A DNA stretch of 64,000 nt, taken from contig NZ_AP025943.1 of NCBI RefSeq assembly GCF_026072915.1, positions 496,001 through 560,000 on the forward strand, written 5' to 3'. Position 1 is the stretch's first letter; each line of letters opens with the position of its first letter. Made by a program: the position numbers and the translations under genes. Of this stretch, positions 18,322 to 26,661 are shown one piece after another. The notes under the pieces were generated by a model. That model did no database searches and was not told the DNA's origin. It worked only from the letters and a program-made list of their open reading frames with translations. The DNA comes from Akkermansia biwaensis (GTDB lineage: Bacteria; Verrucomicrobiota; Verrucomicrobiia; Verrucomicrobiales; Akkermansiaceae).

Positions 18322-21150
18322 CTATCCGTTGATAATCTTGCGCGCCGCGGCGGCCAGCGTCTGGGGGTCTGCATCCTGCGGGGCGGAACCGCGGGCCTGG
18401 TCGGCACGGCCGCCGCCCTTGCCGCCGGCCAGGGACGACACCTCGCGGACCAGGTCCCCGGCGGACAGGCCGTCCGCAATGGCATCTTTGCCACAATACG
18501 CTCCCAGGAGCAAGGAAGAACTATCCACGCACAGCAGGAAGGCCGCACCCGCATACTGGCGTTTTTTCAGGCCGTTGAGCAGTTCCTGGAGAAGCTCTCC
18601 CGACCCTTCCGCCACCTGAATCAGGGAAGCGGGATCACCGGAAAGCCATTCGTTCAGCAGGGCGTCAGCCCTGGCGGCAGACTGGCCGGCGCGGGCCTTC
18701 TTCAGCTTCTTCTCCGCATCCAGGGCCGTCTGCTTGAAATGTTCCACGCTGGCGTCAAACCGTTCCAGGGATTCATTCACCGTGCGGATGTCGGAAGCGC
18801 CGATGGCGGACAGGCCGGGCTTGCCCTCAATCGTGGGAACCGGAACCTGCTCCATCCCCATGTCCTCCAGGGCATAATTCACCTCCTTGATCTTTTCCAC
18901 CGCCTTGGCAATCTCCAGGCTCTTGGCAACGACGTGCTGGCGGATCATCTCCAGGGCGGCATCCCCTGTCATGGCCTCAATGCGGCGCACGCCGGAGGCG
19001 ATGGCCCCTTCGCTTTTGATCTTGAACAGGCCGATATCCTTCGTATTCGCGATGTGGGTACCCCCGCAGAACTCCATGGAAACGCCGTCCAAAGCGTTCT
19101 CGCAGCCGCCCACCTGGACGACGCGCACCAAATCCCCGTACTTGTCTCCAAAAAACTGGGCGATGGCGGAATTCCCCTTCACCTCCGCATAGGCGCGTTC
19201 CGTGCAATACACCGGCAGTCCGGCGTCAATCCAGCCGTTTACCTTCTCTTCAATCTTCCGCAGCTGGTCCGGCGTAACGGCTCCGCTGTTGAAATCAAAG
19301 CGCAGTCGGTCTTCCGAGACGAAGGACCCCTGCTGGGCCGCATCCGGGCTCACCACCTGGTGCAGGGCGCAGTGCAGGAGGTGGGTGGCGGTATGGTGGG
19401 CCTCCACCCGGCGGCGGCGTTCCGCGTCAATGCTCAAATGCACGCGGTCCCCGGGCTTCACGTTCAGCCCTTCCTGATACTCCACCACATGGGCGCGCGC
19501 TCCGCCGATCTGCTGGACGGCCGCCACGTGGTAGCTGTCCCCGCCGATCTCGATCAGTCCGGCATCGGACACCTGGCCGCCCATCTCCGCGTAAAACGGC
19601 GTCTTGTCCGTAATAATAAACAGGGAGTCCCCCTGGCGGCTCACTTCCAGCACGGTGGCGGCGCACTCGTCCACATCGTAGCCCGTGAAATCCGTTACGG
19701 CGTCCGTCTTCAAATCCAGGGCGCGCACCACCTCGCTCTTCCGTGCCGCGCGGGCCCGGTCGCGCTGTTCCTCCATCAGGCGGTTGAAGCGTTCCATGTC
19801 GATGTCCAGCCCGCGTTCCTCCGCAAGCAGGGCCGTCAGGTCCACCGGGAATCCGTAGGTATCGTAAAGCTTGAAGGCAAACTCGCCGGTCACCTTCCCG
19901 GCGGAAGCCGTTTCCGCATCAAACAATTCCAGGCCGCGGTCCAGCGTTTCATTGAAGCTGGCCTCTTCACGGGTCAGCACCTCCTTCACCGTATCGGCGC
20001 GGGAAGCCAGTTCCGGGAACACCTGGCCGAAGGAGGCCATCAGCGTATCCACCAATTGGGCCAGGAACGGCTGGGAGAACCCCAGGCGGCGTCCATAGCG
20101 CACGGCGCGGCGCAAAATGCGGCGCAGCACGTAATTGCGGCCGTTATTGCCCGGCAGAATTCCGTCCGCAATGGAAAAACTCAGGGTGCGCAGGTGGTCG
20201 GCAATCACGCGGAAGGCGATCGCCTCCTGGAGAACGTCGTCCCCGGCGGCCACCAGCTTGGAGCCGGGAGCGGGATAAACGTCCGTGTACTTCCGGCCGC
20301 TCAGGGCTTCCAGCCTGTCAAACAGGGGGCGGAACACGTCCGTGGCGTAATTGGAAGGCTTGCGGGAAAAATCCTTGAACCCGTCCGTGCACTGCATGAT
20401 GGAGCAGGCGCGTTCAAAGCCCATGCCCGTATCCACATGGCAGGCGGGCAGGTTGCGCATGGAGCCGTCGCTCTCCGCATTGTACTGGATGAACACCAAG
20501 TTCCAAATCTCGATGCACAAATCGGAATCCTTGTTCACCAACCTGCCGTGCGTATCACCGTTCGGCGTCAGGTCCACATGCAGTTCGGAACAGGGGCCGC
20601 AGGGACCGGTCTCTCCCATCATCCAGAAATTGTCCTTCACGTTGCCGTGCACGATGTGAACGTCCGGGTCCAGCCCATGGGAACGGAACAGTTCCGCCCA
20701 GTAATTCCAGGCCTCCTGGTCAAACTCGCCGGGATCTCCCTTGCTCTTGTCCGGAGCGTACACCGTGGCATACAGCCGTTCCGCCGGAAAACCCCAGCGT
20801 TCCACGACCAGCTCCCAGGCCCAGTGAATGGCTTCCTTCTTGAAATAATCGCCGAAGGACCAGTTGCCCAGCATCTCGAAAAACGTGTGGTGGTAGGAAT
20901 CGTAGCCCACATCCTCCAGGTCGTTGTGCTTTCCCCCGGCGCGGATGCACTTCTGGGTGTCCGTGGCGCGGGCGGGCTTCCACGGCGGCGTCCATACGCC
21001 CAGGAAATACGGAACAAACTGGTTCATGCCGGCATTCGTGAACAACAGTCCGGGGCTTTGTGGCATCAAAGAGGCAGAAGGCACGACCGTGTGCTGTTTC
21101 TCGCGGAAAAAGTCCAGAAAGCTTTGGCGGATCTCGGTGGCGGTCATCAT
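18322..21150 (-). CDS. alaS: alanine-tRNA ligase
   Basis: 942 residues. Class II synthetase with N-terminal catalytic domain (RQSFLDFF, VPSASLMPQSPGLLFTNAGMN, MGFERACSIMQ), editing domain with the zinc/catalytic set HHTATHLLH and CGGTH, and the C-terminal C-Ala region ending in GGKGGGRADQARGS, which helps bind the tRNA. The length is slightly above that of the E. coli enzyme (876). Two adjacent ATGs form the start. Its promoter lies in the 114-bp region shared with the divergent export operon. Confidence 0.97.
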   Translation of the reverse strand: MMTATEIRQSFLDFFREKQHTVVPSASLMPQSPGLLFTNAGMNQFVPYFLGVWTPPWKPARATDTQKCIRAGGKHNDLEDVGYDSYHHTFFEMLGNWSFGDYFKKEAIHWAWELVVERWGFPAERLYATVYAPDKSKGDPGEFDQEAWNYWAELFRSHGLDPDVHIVHGNVKDNFWMMGETGPCGPCSELHVDLTPNGDTHGRLVNKDSDLCIEIWNLVFIQYNAESDGSMRNLPACHVDTGMGFERACSIMQCTDGFKDFSRKPSNYATDVFRPLFDRLEALSGRKYTDVYPAPGSKLVAAGDDVLQEAIAFRVIADHLRTLSFSIADGILPGNNGRNYVLRRILRRAVRYGRRLGFSQPFLAQLVDTLMASFGQVFPELASRADTVKEVLTREEASFNETLDRGLELFDAETASAGKVTGEFAFKLYDTYGFPVDLTALLAEERGLDIDMERFNRLMEEQRDRARAARKSEVVRALDLKTDAVTDFTGYDVDECAATVLEVSRQGDSLFIITDKTPFYAEMGGQVSDAGLIEIGGDSYHVAAVQQIGGARAHVVEYQEGLNVKPGDRVHLSIDAERRRRVEAHHTATHLLHCALHQVVSPDAAQQGSFVSEDRLRFDFNSGAVTPDQLRKIEEKVNGWIDAGLPVYCTERAYAEVKGNSAIAQFFGDKYGDLVRVVQVGGCENALDGVSMEFCGGTHIANTKDIGLFKIKSEGAIASGVRRIEAMTGDAALEMIRQHVVAKSLEIAKAVEKIKEVNYALEDMGMEQVPVPTIEGKPGLSAIGASDIRTVNESLERFDASVEHFKQTALDAEKKLKKARAGQSAARADALLNEWLSGDPASLIQVAEGSGELLQELLNGLKKRQYAGAAFLLCVDSSSLLLGAYCGKDAIADGLSAGDLVREVSSLAGGKGGGRADQARGSAPQDADPQTLAAAARKIING

Positions 21151-21264
21151 ATCGATTGGAAAAGTAAAAGTCGCCGGATTATGCCCGTTCTCCCCCCCTT
21201 AGTAAACCGCTAATTCCTTCCCCGTCATGATGACTGCGTTTTTGTTTGCAAAGAAATATTATAC

Positions 21265-22305
21265 ATGCGTATAAACATAGACATGAAAAAGCTGGTGGTC
21301 ATCCTGATCCTGCTGTGTGCCGCAGGCGCGGCGGCCTGGTTCATTTACCGGGAGGTTCCCGCCGGCCCCGAACAGGAAGCCGTGCTCTACGGCAACGTGG
21401 ACCTGCGGCAGGTGGACCTGGCCTTCCTGATCTCCGAGCGGATCGACTCCGTGCTGGTGGACGAAGGAGACACCGTCACCGCCGGGCAGAAACTCGCCAC
21501 GCTGGAAACGGTGCGCCTGGAGCAGGCCGCGGATGAGGCGCGCCAGACGGCGGAAGCCGCCCGCCAGAACTACCTGCGCGTGAAAAACGGCCCCCGCCGG
21601 GAGGAAATAGCCCAGGCGCGGGCGAATGTGGAATCCGCCCAGGCCACGCTGAACAACGCCGCCCTGCGCAGCAAAAGGCTCGTGGCGCTGGCGGAAAGCA
21701 AATCCATCTCCCGGCAGGAAGCGGACGACGCCGTAGCCTCCCAGCAGGTGGCCTCCGCCAATCTGGACGTAGCGCAGAAACAGCTGGAACTGCTGCTGGC
21801 CGGCTCCCGCGTGGAAGACATAGCCCAGGCCCTCGCCCAGTACAACCAGGCCAAGGCCAACCTAACTATCAGGGAGCAAAACCTGAAAGACGCCGTTCTC
21901 TACGCTCCGAGCGACGCCGTGGTGCGCAACCGCATTCTGGAAAAGGGGGACATGGCCTCCCCCCAGAAACCCGTTTACAACCTCTCCCTGACCCACACCA
22001 AATGGGTGAGAGCGTACCTCACGGAATCCCAGCTGGGGAAAGTCAAGCCCGGCTTCTCCGCCACCGTCCATAACGACAGCTTCCCCGGCACGGACTTCAA
22101 GGGAACGGTGGGATTCATCTCCTCCGTTGCGGAATTCACGCCTAAAAACGTGGAAACGCCGGACCTCAGAACGGCCCTGGTCTATGAAGTGCGCATCATC
22201 GTGGACGATCCGGACAACCGGCTGCGCCTGGGAGCCCCGGCCACGGTCACCATCCCCCTGGACCAGGAAAGCGGCCGGCCCGCTCCGGAACACTCCAGGC
22301 CATGA
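21265..22305 (+). CDS. HlyD/YbhG-type membrane fusion protein
   Basis: 346 residues. An uncleaved membrane anchor or signal (KKLVVILILLCAAGAAAWFI) is followed by a lipoyl half-motif (RIDSVLVDEGDTVTAGQKLA), a long coiled-coil hairpin at about 80-200 (EQAADEARQTAEAARQNYL and similar) and the second lipoyl and beta-barrel part (VLYAPSDAVVRNRILEKGD). This periplasmic adaptor connects an inner-membrane ABC exporter to an outer-membrane channel. ATG at 21283 is an alternative start. Its stop overlaps the next gene's ATG in ATGA, so it is the first gene of a four-gene YbhGFSR-type operon. No TolC-like gene is nearby, so an outer-membrane partner must be encoded elsewhere. Confidence 0.88.
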   Translation: MRINIDMKKLVVILILLCAAGAAAWFIYREVPAGPEQEAVLYGNVDLRQVDLAFLISERIDSVLVDEGDTVTAGQKLATLETVRLEQAADEARQTAEAARQNYLRVKNGPRREEIAQARANVESAQATLNNAALRSKRLVALAESKSISRQEADDAVASQQVASANLDVAQKQLELLLAGSRVEDIAQALAQYNQAKANLTIREQNLKDAVLYAPSDAVVRNRILEKGDMASPQKPVYNLSLTHTKWVRAYLTESQLGKVKPGFSATVHNDSFPGTDFKGTVGFISSVAEFTPKNVETPDLRTALVYEVRIIVDDPDNRLRLGAPATVTIPLDQESGRPAPEHSRP

Positions 22306-24065
22306 ATGCAGACTCCCGCCTCCTGATCGACTGCCGGAACGTCCGCAAAATGTTTCCGGACCCGGCAGGCGTCCCCTTTGCGGCGGTGGACGCCGTCTCC
22401 TTCCGCCTCTCCTCCGGGGAAATCGTGGGGCTGCTGGGGCCGGACGGCGCGGGAAAAACCACTCTCATCCGCCTGATTACGGGGCTGATGAAACCGCATG
22501 AGGGCTCCATCTTCGTCCTGAATCTGGACTCCGTGAAAAAAAGCCGGGCCATTCAATCCTCCATCGGCTACATGCCGCAGAAATTCGGCCTGTACGAGGA
22601 CCTCACCGTCCGGGAAAACATGGAGCTTTACGCCCGCATGCACGGCGTCTCCGGCCAGGACCGGGAAAAACGCTTCCGCAGCCTCCTCTCCATGACCAGC
22701 CTGGAACGCTTCACCGGACGCCTGGCGGGCAAACTCTCCGGCGGCATGAAGCAAAAGCTGGGGCTGTGCTGCTCGCTGATCTCCTCCCCGCCCCTCATCC
22801 TGCTGGACGAACCTACGGTGGGCGTGGACCCCCTCTCCCGCCGGGAACTGTGGAACATCCTCGGGCAATTCTCCCATGAGGAAGGCGTGGGGGTACTCGT
22901 CAGCACCTCATACATGGATGAATCCGCCTACTGCAACAGAACCCTCATCATGTATCAGGGGCGGTTGCTCGTGGACGCGCCGCCCGCGGACGTCATCGCG
23001 CGCGCGGAAGGCATGTGCGTCACGGTACAAACCCCGGAAAAAATCAACACCCGCCAGTTCCAGAGCAGGCTGTCCGCCATGCCCGGCATCATCAACGCCA
23101 CGCCCCAGGGAGGAACGGTCCGCATCATCCTGCCGCCGGACCACCCCACGCGGCAAAAACTGGAGGAATACCATCCGCAGCCGGGCAGTCCGGACTTCTC
23201 CGACGGCTTCATGACCCTGCTGGCGGAACAAACGGACCCGGCGCCCGAAGACGTTCCCGTTCCGGAAGGAAAACCGCTCCCGGAACAGGCGGCGGAAGGG
23301 GACGTCGTCATCCGGGTCACGGACCTCGTACGCCGATTCGGCAATTTCACCGCCGTCAACCACGTCAGCTTCTCCGTCCGGAAAGGGCAGGTCTTCGGCC
23401 TGCTGGGGCCGAACGGAGCGGGGAAAAGCACCACCTTCCGCATGCTCTGCGGGCTGCTGCCTGCCACCAGCGGCACGCTCAACGTAGCCGGGGCGGACCT
23501 GCGGACAGCCGCGGCCCGGGCACGGAGGAAAGTAGGGTACGTAGCCCAGAAATTCTCCATGTACGGCATGCTTACCACGCGGCAGAACCTGGAATTCTTC
23601 GCCGGGGCGTACGGCATGGCCGGGAAGGAGCGGAAGGACGCCATCCAGGCCATGGAAGAGGAATTCCGCCTCACCCCCTACATGGACTCTCCCGCCGCCC
23701 ACCTGCCCGGCGGCTACAAGCAGCGCCTCAGCATGGCGTGCGGGCTGCTCCACTCCCCGGACATCCTCTTTCTGGACGAGCCCACCTCCGGCGCGGACCC
23801 GCTGGCGCGGCGCGACTTCTGGCTGCGCATCAACTCGCTGGCGGAAAAAGGCGTCACCATCATCATCACCACCCACTTCCTGGGAGAGGCGGAATTCTGC
23901 GACAACATGCTCATCATGATGGACGGCACCACGCTGGCGGAAGGCTCCCCGGATGAAATACGCAAACACGCGCCGCCCCGGGAGGACGGCGCGCCCGCCT
24001 CCCTGGAAGACGCCTTCCTGGCCATCACGGAACAATACATGAAGAAGGGAGGGGAAAACTCATGA
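22302..24065 (+). CDS. tandem ABC ATPase (YbhF-type), two nucleotide-binding domains
   Basis: 587 residues containing two complete ATPase domains. Domain 1: Walker A GPDGAGKTT (about residue 46), signature LSGGMKQKL, Walker B LILLDEPTVGVDP. Domain 2: Walker A GPNGAGKST (about 366), a modified signature LPGGYKQRLS, Walker B ILFLDEPTSGADP and the switch histidine in TTHFLGEAEF. In domain 1 the position equivalent to this histidine reads STSYMDESAY, with tyrosine in place of histidine, so domain 1 may be catalytically weaker. It powers the two downstream ABC-2 permeases. It overlaps both neighbours by four bases (ATGA), giving translational coupling. Confidence 0.92.
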   Translation: MNADSRLLIDCRNVRKMFPDPAGVPFAAVDAVSFRLSSGEIVGLLGPDGAGKTTLIRLITGLMKPHEGSIFVLNLDSVKKSRAIQSSIGYMPQKFGLYEDLTVRENMELYARMHGVSGQDREKRFRSLLSMTSLERFTGRLAGKLSGGMKQKLGLCCSLISSPPLILLDEPTVGVDPLSRRELWNILGQFSHEEGVGVLVSTSYMDESAYCNRTLIMYQGRLLVDAPPADVIARAEGMCVTVQTPEKINTRQFQSRLSAMPGIINATPQGGTVRIILPPDHPTRQKLEEYHPQPGSPDFSDGFMTLLAEQTDPAPEDVPVPEGKPLPEQAAEGDVVIRVTDLVRRFGNFTAVNHVSFSVRKGQVFGLLGPNGAGKSTTFRMLCGLLPATSGTLNVAGADLRTAAARARRKVGYVAQKFSMYGMLTTRQNLEFFAGAYGMAGKERKDAIQAMEEEFRLTPYMDSPAAHLPGGYKQRLSMACGLLHSPDILFLDEPTSGADPLARRDFWLRINSLAEKGVTIIITTHFLGEAEFCDNMLIMMDGTTLAEGSPDEIRKHAPPREDGAPASLEDAFLAITEQYMKKGGENS

Positions 24066-25168
24066 TCGCCTCCCTCAAACGCATCGGCGCCCTCATCGTC
24101 AAGGAACTCCACCAGGTAGTCCGGGACCCCGGTAACGTGGGGATCGCCGTCATCCTTCCCGCCGTGCTCCTGCTCCTCTTCGGCTACGGCATGAGCATGG
24201 ACATCAAAAACGTGCGCATCGCGTACCTCGCGGTGCCGGCTTCCGGCCAGTCCACCAGCCTGGAAACGCGGCTCACCCTCTCCAAATACTTCCAGACCCG
24301 GCGCGTCTTTTCCTCCCATGAGGCGGAAGAACTGCTGCGCACCCATGAAGTGGACGCCTTCATCGCCCTGCAAAGCAACGCCCCGGACACCCTCAACGGC
24401 GGCATCACCAAAATCCAGATCGTCGTCAACGGCGTCAATGCCAACCAGGCCACCCTCATCCGCAGCTACCTTCAGGCGGTCGTCGGCTCCTGGGCCGCAG
24501 AACTGGCCGGGCAAACCGCCTCCGCCCTGGACGTGCAGGCGCGCACCCGCTTCAACGAAGCCAACGACAGCCACTACTACCTGGTGCCCGGGGTCATCGT
24601 CACCATCATGACCATGATCGGCGCGCTGCTCACCTCCCTGGTCATGGCGCGGGAATATGAACGGGGCACGCTGGAAAGCCTCTTCGTCACGCCCGTGGGC
24701 AGCGGGGAAATCCTCACCGCCAAGGCGGCCACCAACTTCCTGCTGGGCATGGTCAGCCTGGCCATCTCCATGGTCTTCGCCGCCTTCGTCTTTGACATCC
24801 CCATCCGCGGCTCCCTCCTCCTGCTGCTGGCCGTCTCCGCTCTGTTCCTCATCGTGGCGCTGGGTCTGGGGCTGGTCATCTCCACGGCCACGAAAAACCA
24901 GTTCCTGGCCTGCCAGTTCGCCATCATGGGCACCTTCATGCCCGCCCTGATGCTCTCCGGCTTCCTGTACGACATCCTCAACATGCCTCCCGCCGTCCGG
25001 GCCGTCACCTACCTCATCCCCGCGCGCTACTACGTCACCCTGCTCCAGACCCTGTTTCTGGCCGGGGACATCCCCTCCGTCATCATTCCGTGCTGCATCA
25101 CACTGGGCGTCTTTGCCGTGGTCCTGATGAGCATCGCGCGCCTGAAAGCCCCCAAATCCCTTGAATAA
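24062..25168 (+). CDS. ABC-2 type permease (YbhS-like)
   Basis: 368 residues. N-terminal amphipathic IVKELHQVVRDPGNVGIAVI and a membrane helix are followed by an extracytoplasmic domain of about 130 residues and then five or six membrane segments in the last 200 residues, including the ABC-2 coupling motif MAREYERGTLESLFVTPV. One of a pair of related permeases that form a heterodimer with the tandem ATPase. Overlaps the ATPase gene by four bases. Likely exports drugs, bile-like amphiphiles or lipids, by analogy with YbhFSR. Confidence 0.9.
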   Translation: MIASLKRIGALIVKELHQVVRDPGNVGIAVILPAVLLLLFGYGMSMDIKNVRIAYLAVPASGQSTSLETRLTLSKYFQTRRVFSSHEAEELLRTHEVDAFIALQSNAPDTLNGGITKIQIVVNGVNANQATLIRSYLQAVVGSWAAELAGQTASALDVQARTRFNEANDSHYYLVPGVIVTIMTMIGALLTSLVMAREYERGTLESLFVTPVGSGEILTAKAATNFLLGMVSLAISMVFAAFVFDIPIRGSLLLLLAVSALFLIVALGLGLVISTATKNQFLACQFAIMGTFMPALMLSGFLYDILNMPPAVRAVTYLIPARYYVTLLQTLFLAGDIPSVIIPCCITLGVFAVVLMSIARLKAPKSLE

Positions 25169-25172
25169 CGCC

Positions 25173-26285
25173 ATGGACTTCTTCATCCGGTTAACCTCCC
25201 TCATCAAAAAGGAACTGCTGGCCGTGCTCAGGGACAAAAAAAGCCGGCTGGCCCTCATCATCCCTCCCGTCCTCCAAATCTGCATCTTCGGCTACGCAGC
25301 CACCATGAACGTCACCCGCGTCCCCTACGCCGTGCTGGACAAGGACGGAGGAGAACTGGCCGCCCAATACATCGCGGACCTGGAGGGAACGGGCATCTTC
25401 CGGAGGCAGGCCACGGCGGCCACGGAAAAAGACATCGACAGCCTGATCGACAGCCGGGACATCGTCCTGGGCCTGACCATTCCGCCGGACTTCTCCCGCA
25501 ATCTGCAAACGGGGCGGCCCGCCTCGCTCCAGCTCATTGGAGACGGCCGAAACACGAACACCGCGGCCATCGCCCTCAGCTACGCCCAGCAAATCGCCTC
25601 CAACTTCGGGGCGGAACTCCTCGCCAAAAACGCAGCCGCCCCCCCGGTTGAAATAGAATCCCGCGCCTGGTTCAACCCCAACCTCATCACCCGCTGGTTC
25701 ATCGTTCCCGGCCTGATCGCCGTGCTTGCCCTCATCGGGTCCGTGCTGTCCGGGGCCCTCTCCATCGCCCGGGAACGGGAGGAAGGCACCTTCGACCAGC
25801 TCCTGGTGGCTCCCTACACTCCCCGGGAAATCCTGCTGGGCAAGGGAATATCCACCGTGATCACCTCCATCATGCAGACCTTCTTCATCGTGCTGGTGGC
25901 CATGTTCTGGTTCCGCATCCCCTTCCAGGGCTCCATCTGGTTGCTCTCCGGCGCCATTCTTCTCTTCATCATTACGGGAGCGGCCATCGGCCTGTGCATC
26001 TCCTCCTTCTCCCAATCCCTGCAGCAGGCCATTGTGGGAACCTTCCTGCTCGTCGTCCCCACGGTCATGCTCTCCGGCTTCGCCACGCCCATCTCCAGCA
26101 TGCCGGAATTCTTCCAGGACCTCACCCTGCTCAACCCCATGCGGTACGGCCTGGAACTCATCCAGCGCATCTTCCTGGAAGGCGCAGGATTCATGGACCT
26201 CTGGCCCCTCTTCGGGGCCATCACGCTCGTTACCATCGGAACCGCCGCGGCCGCCATCTTCTCCTTCCACCGCAAAATCTCCTGA
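25173..26285 (+). CDS. ABC-2 type permease (YbhR-like)
   Basis: 370 residues from ATG at 25173; an in-frame TTG at 25161 overlaps the previous gene. Same plan as its partner: KKELLAVLRDKKSRLALIIP start, one helix, periplasmic domain, then clustered helices with IAREREEGTFDQLLVAPYTP as coupling motif. It completes the export complex, and the operon ends here. Followed by about 120 bases without genes before the tRNA promoter. Confidence 0.9.
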   Translation: MDFFIRLTSLIKKELLAVLRDKKSRLALIIPPVLQICIFGYAATMNVTRVPYAVLDKDGGELAAQYIADLEGTGIFRRQATAATEKDIDSLIDSRDIVLGLTIPPDFSRNLQTGRPASLQLIGDGRNTNTAAIALSYAQQIASNFGAELLAKNAAAPPVEIESRAWFNPNLITRWFIVPGLIAVLALIGSVLSGALSIAREREEGTFDQLLVAPYTPREILLGKGISTVITSIMQTFFIVLVAMFWFRIPFQGSIWLLSGAILLFIITGAAIGLCISSFSQSLQQAIVGTFLLVVPTVMLSGFATPISSMPEFFQDLTLLNPMRYGLELIQRIFLEGAGFMDLWPLFGAITLVTIGTAAAAIFSFHRKIS

Positions 26286-26407
26286 CGGAAACCCAGGCTG
26301 CTCCCGCCGCCCATCCCTGAATGGCCCTTGCCCCGGGCAACTCTGACGGCCAGCCCTTCATCTGGGCACCCTCCCTTTTCCCAATCCCGTCACCCGCATA
26401 AAAATAC

Positions 26408-26436
26408 TTGCATCCGGCCCGTTTTTTCTATTCTAT
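26408..26436 (+). promoter_or_regulatory. sigma70-like promoter of the tRNA gene
   Basis: TTGCAT at 26408-26413 and TTCTAT at 26431-26436 are separated by exactly 17 bases. Transcription would begin about 26443, some 17 bases before the mature tRNA. Confidence 0.5.
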
Positions 26437-26459
26437 CTCTCTCGTTCTGATTGGAACAT

Positions 26460-26534
26460 GGGCTCGTCGTTCAATGGATAGGACATCGGTTTCCGGTACC
26501 GACGATGTAGGTTCGATTCCTACCGGGCCTACCA
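26460..26534 (+). tRNA. tRNA-Arg (anticodon CCG)
   Basis: 75-base cloverleaf with encoded CCA. Acceptor stem GGGCTCG/CGGGCCT (two G-T pairs), D-stem GTTC/GGAC, anticodon stem TCGGT/ACCGA around loop TTCCGGT with anticodon CCG, and T-stem GTAGG/CCTAC around TTCGATT. It reads the Arg codon CGG. The last 15 bases are repeated downstream at 43912-43926, which suggests that this tRNA served as an integration site. Confidence 0.93.
26520..26534 (+). repeat. att-like direct repeat, left copy (inside tRNA-Arg)
   Basis: CTACCGGGCCTACCA forms the 3' end of the tRNA. An identical copy in the same orientation lies at 43912-43926, 17.4 kb away. Repeats of a tRNA 3' end are the usual footprint of tyrosine-recombinase integration. 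Confidence 0.6.
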
Positions 26535-26539
26535 AAACA

Positions 26540-26573
26540 AATCCATGCAAGTTAAAAACTTGCATGGATTTTC
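26540..26573 (+). terminator. rho-independent terminator after tRNA-Arg
   Basis: Perfect 14-bp stem AATCCATGCAAGTT/AACTTGCATGGATT with a three-base AAA loop, followed by TT and then CC. It begins six bases after the tRNA CCA. If the island model is right, this terminator was brought in by the inserted DNA. Confidence 0.7.
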
Positions 26574-26661
26574 CTTTGCCGGGACAGGCTGTCTGACAAC
26601 CACCGGCAGCAGGCCCCTTCTGAAAGAAGGCCCCCGCCGGCGCAAACGGGACACGGGGCCG

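Noticed and set aside
18172-21213. 1013-codon plus-strand open frame
   Set aside because: Antisense to alaS, which is certain; no recognisable domain.
26574-26661. GC-rich hairpin after the autotransporter stop as a terminator
   Set aside because: Stem is bulged and not followed by a T-run on the minus strand.
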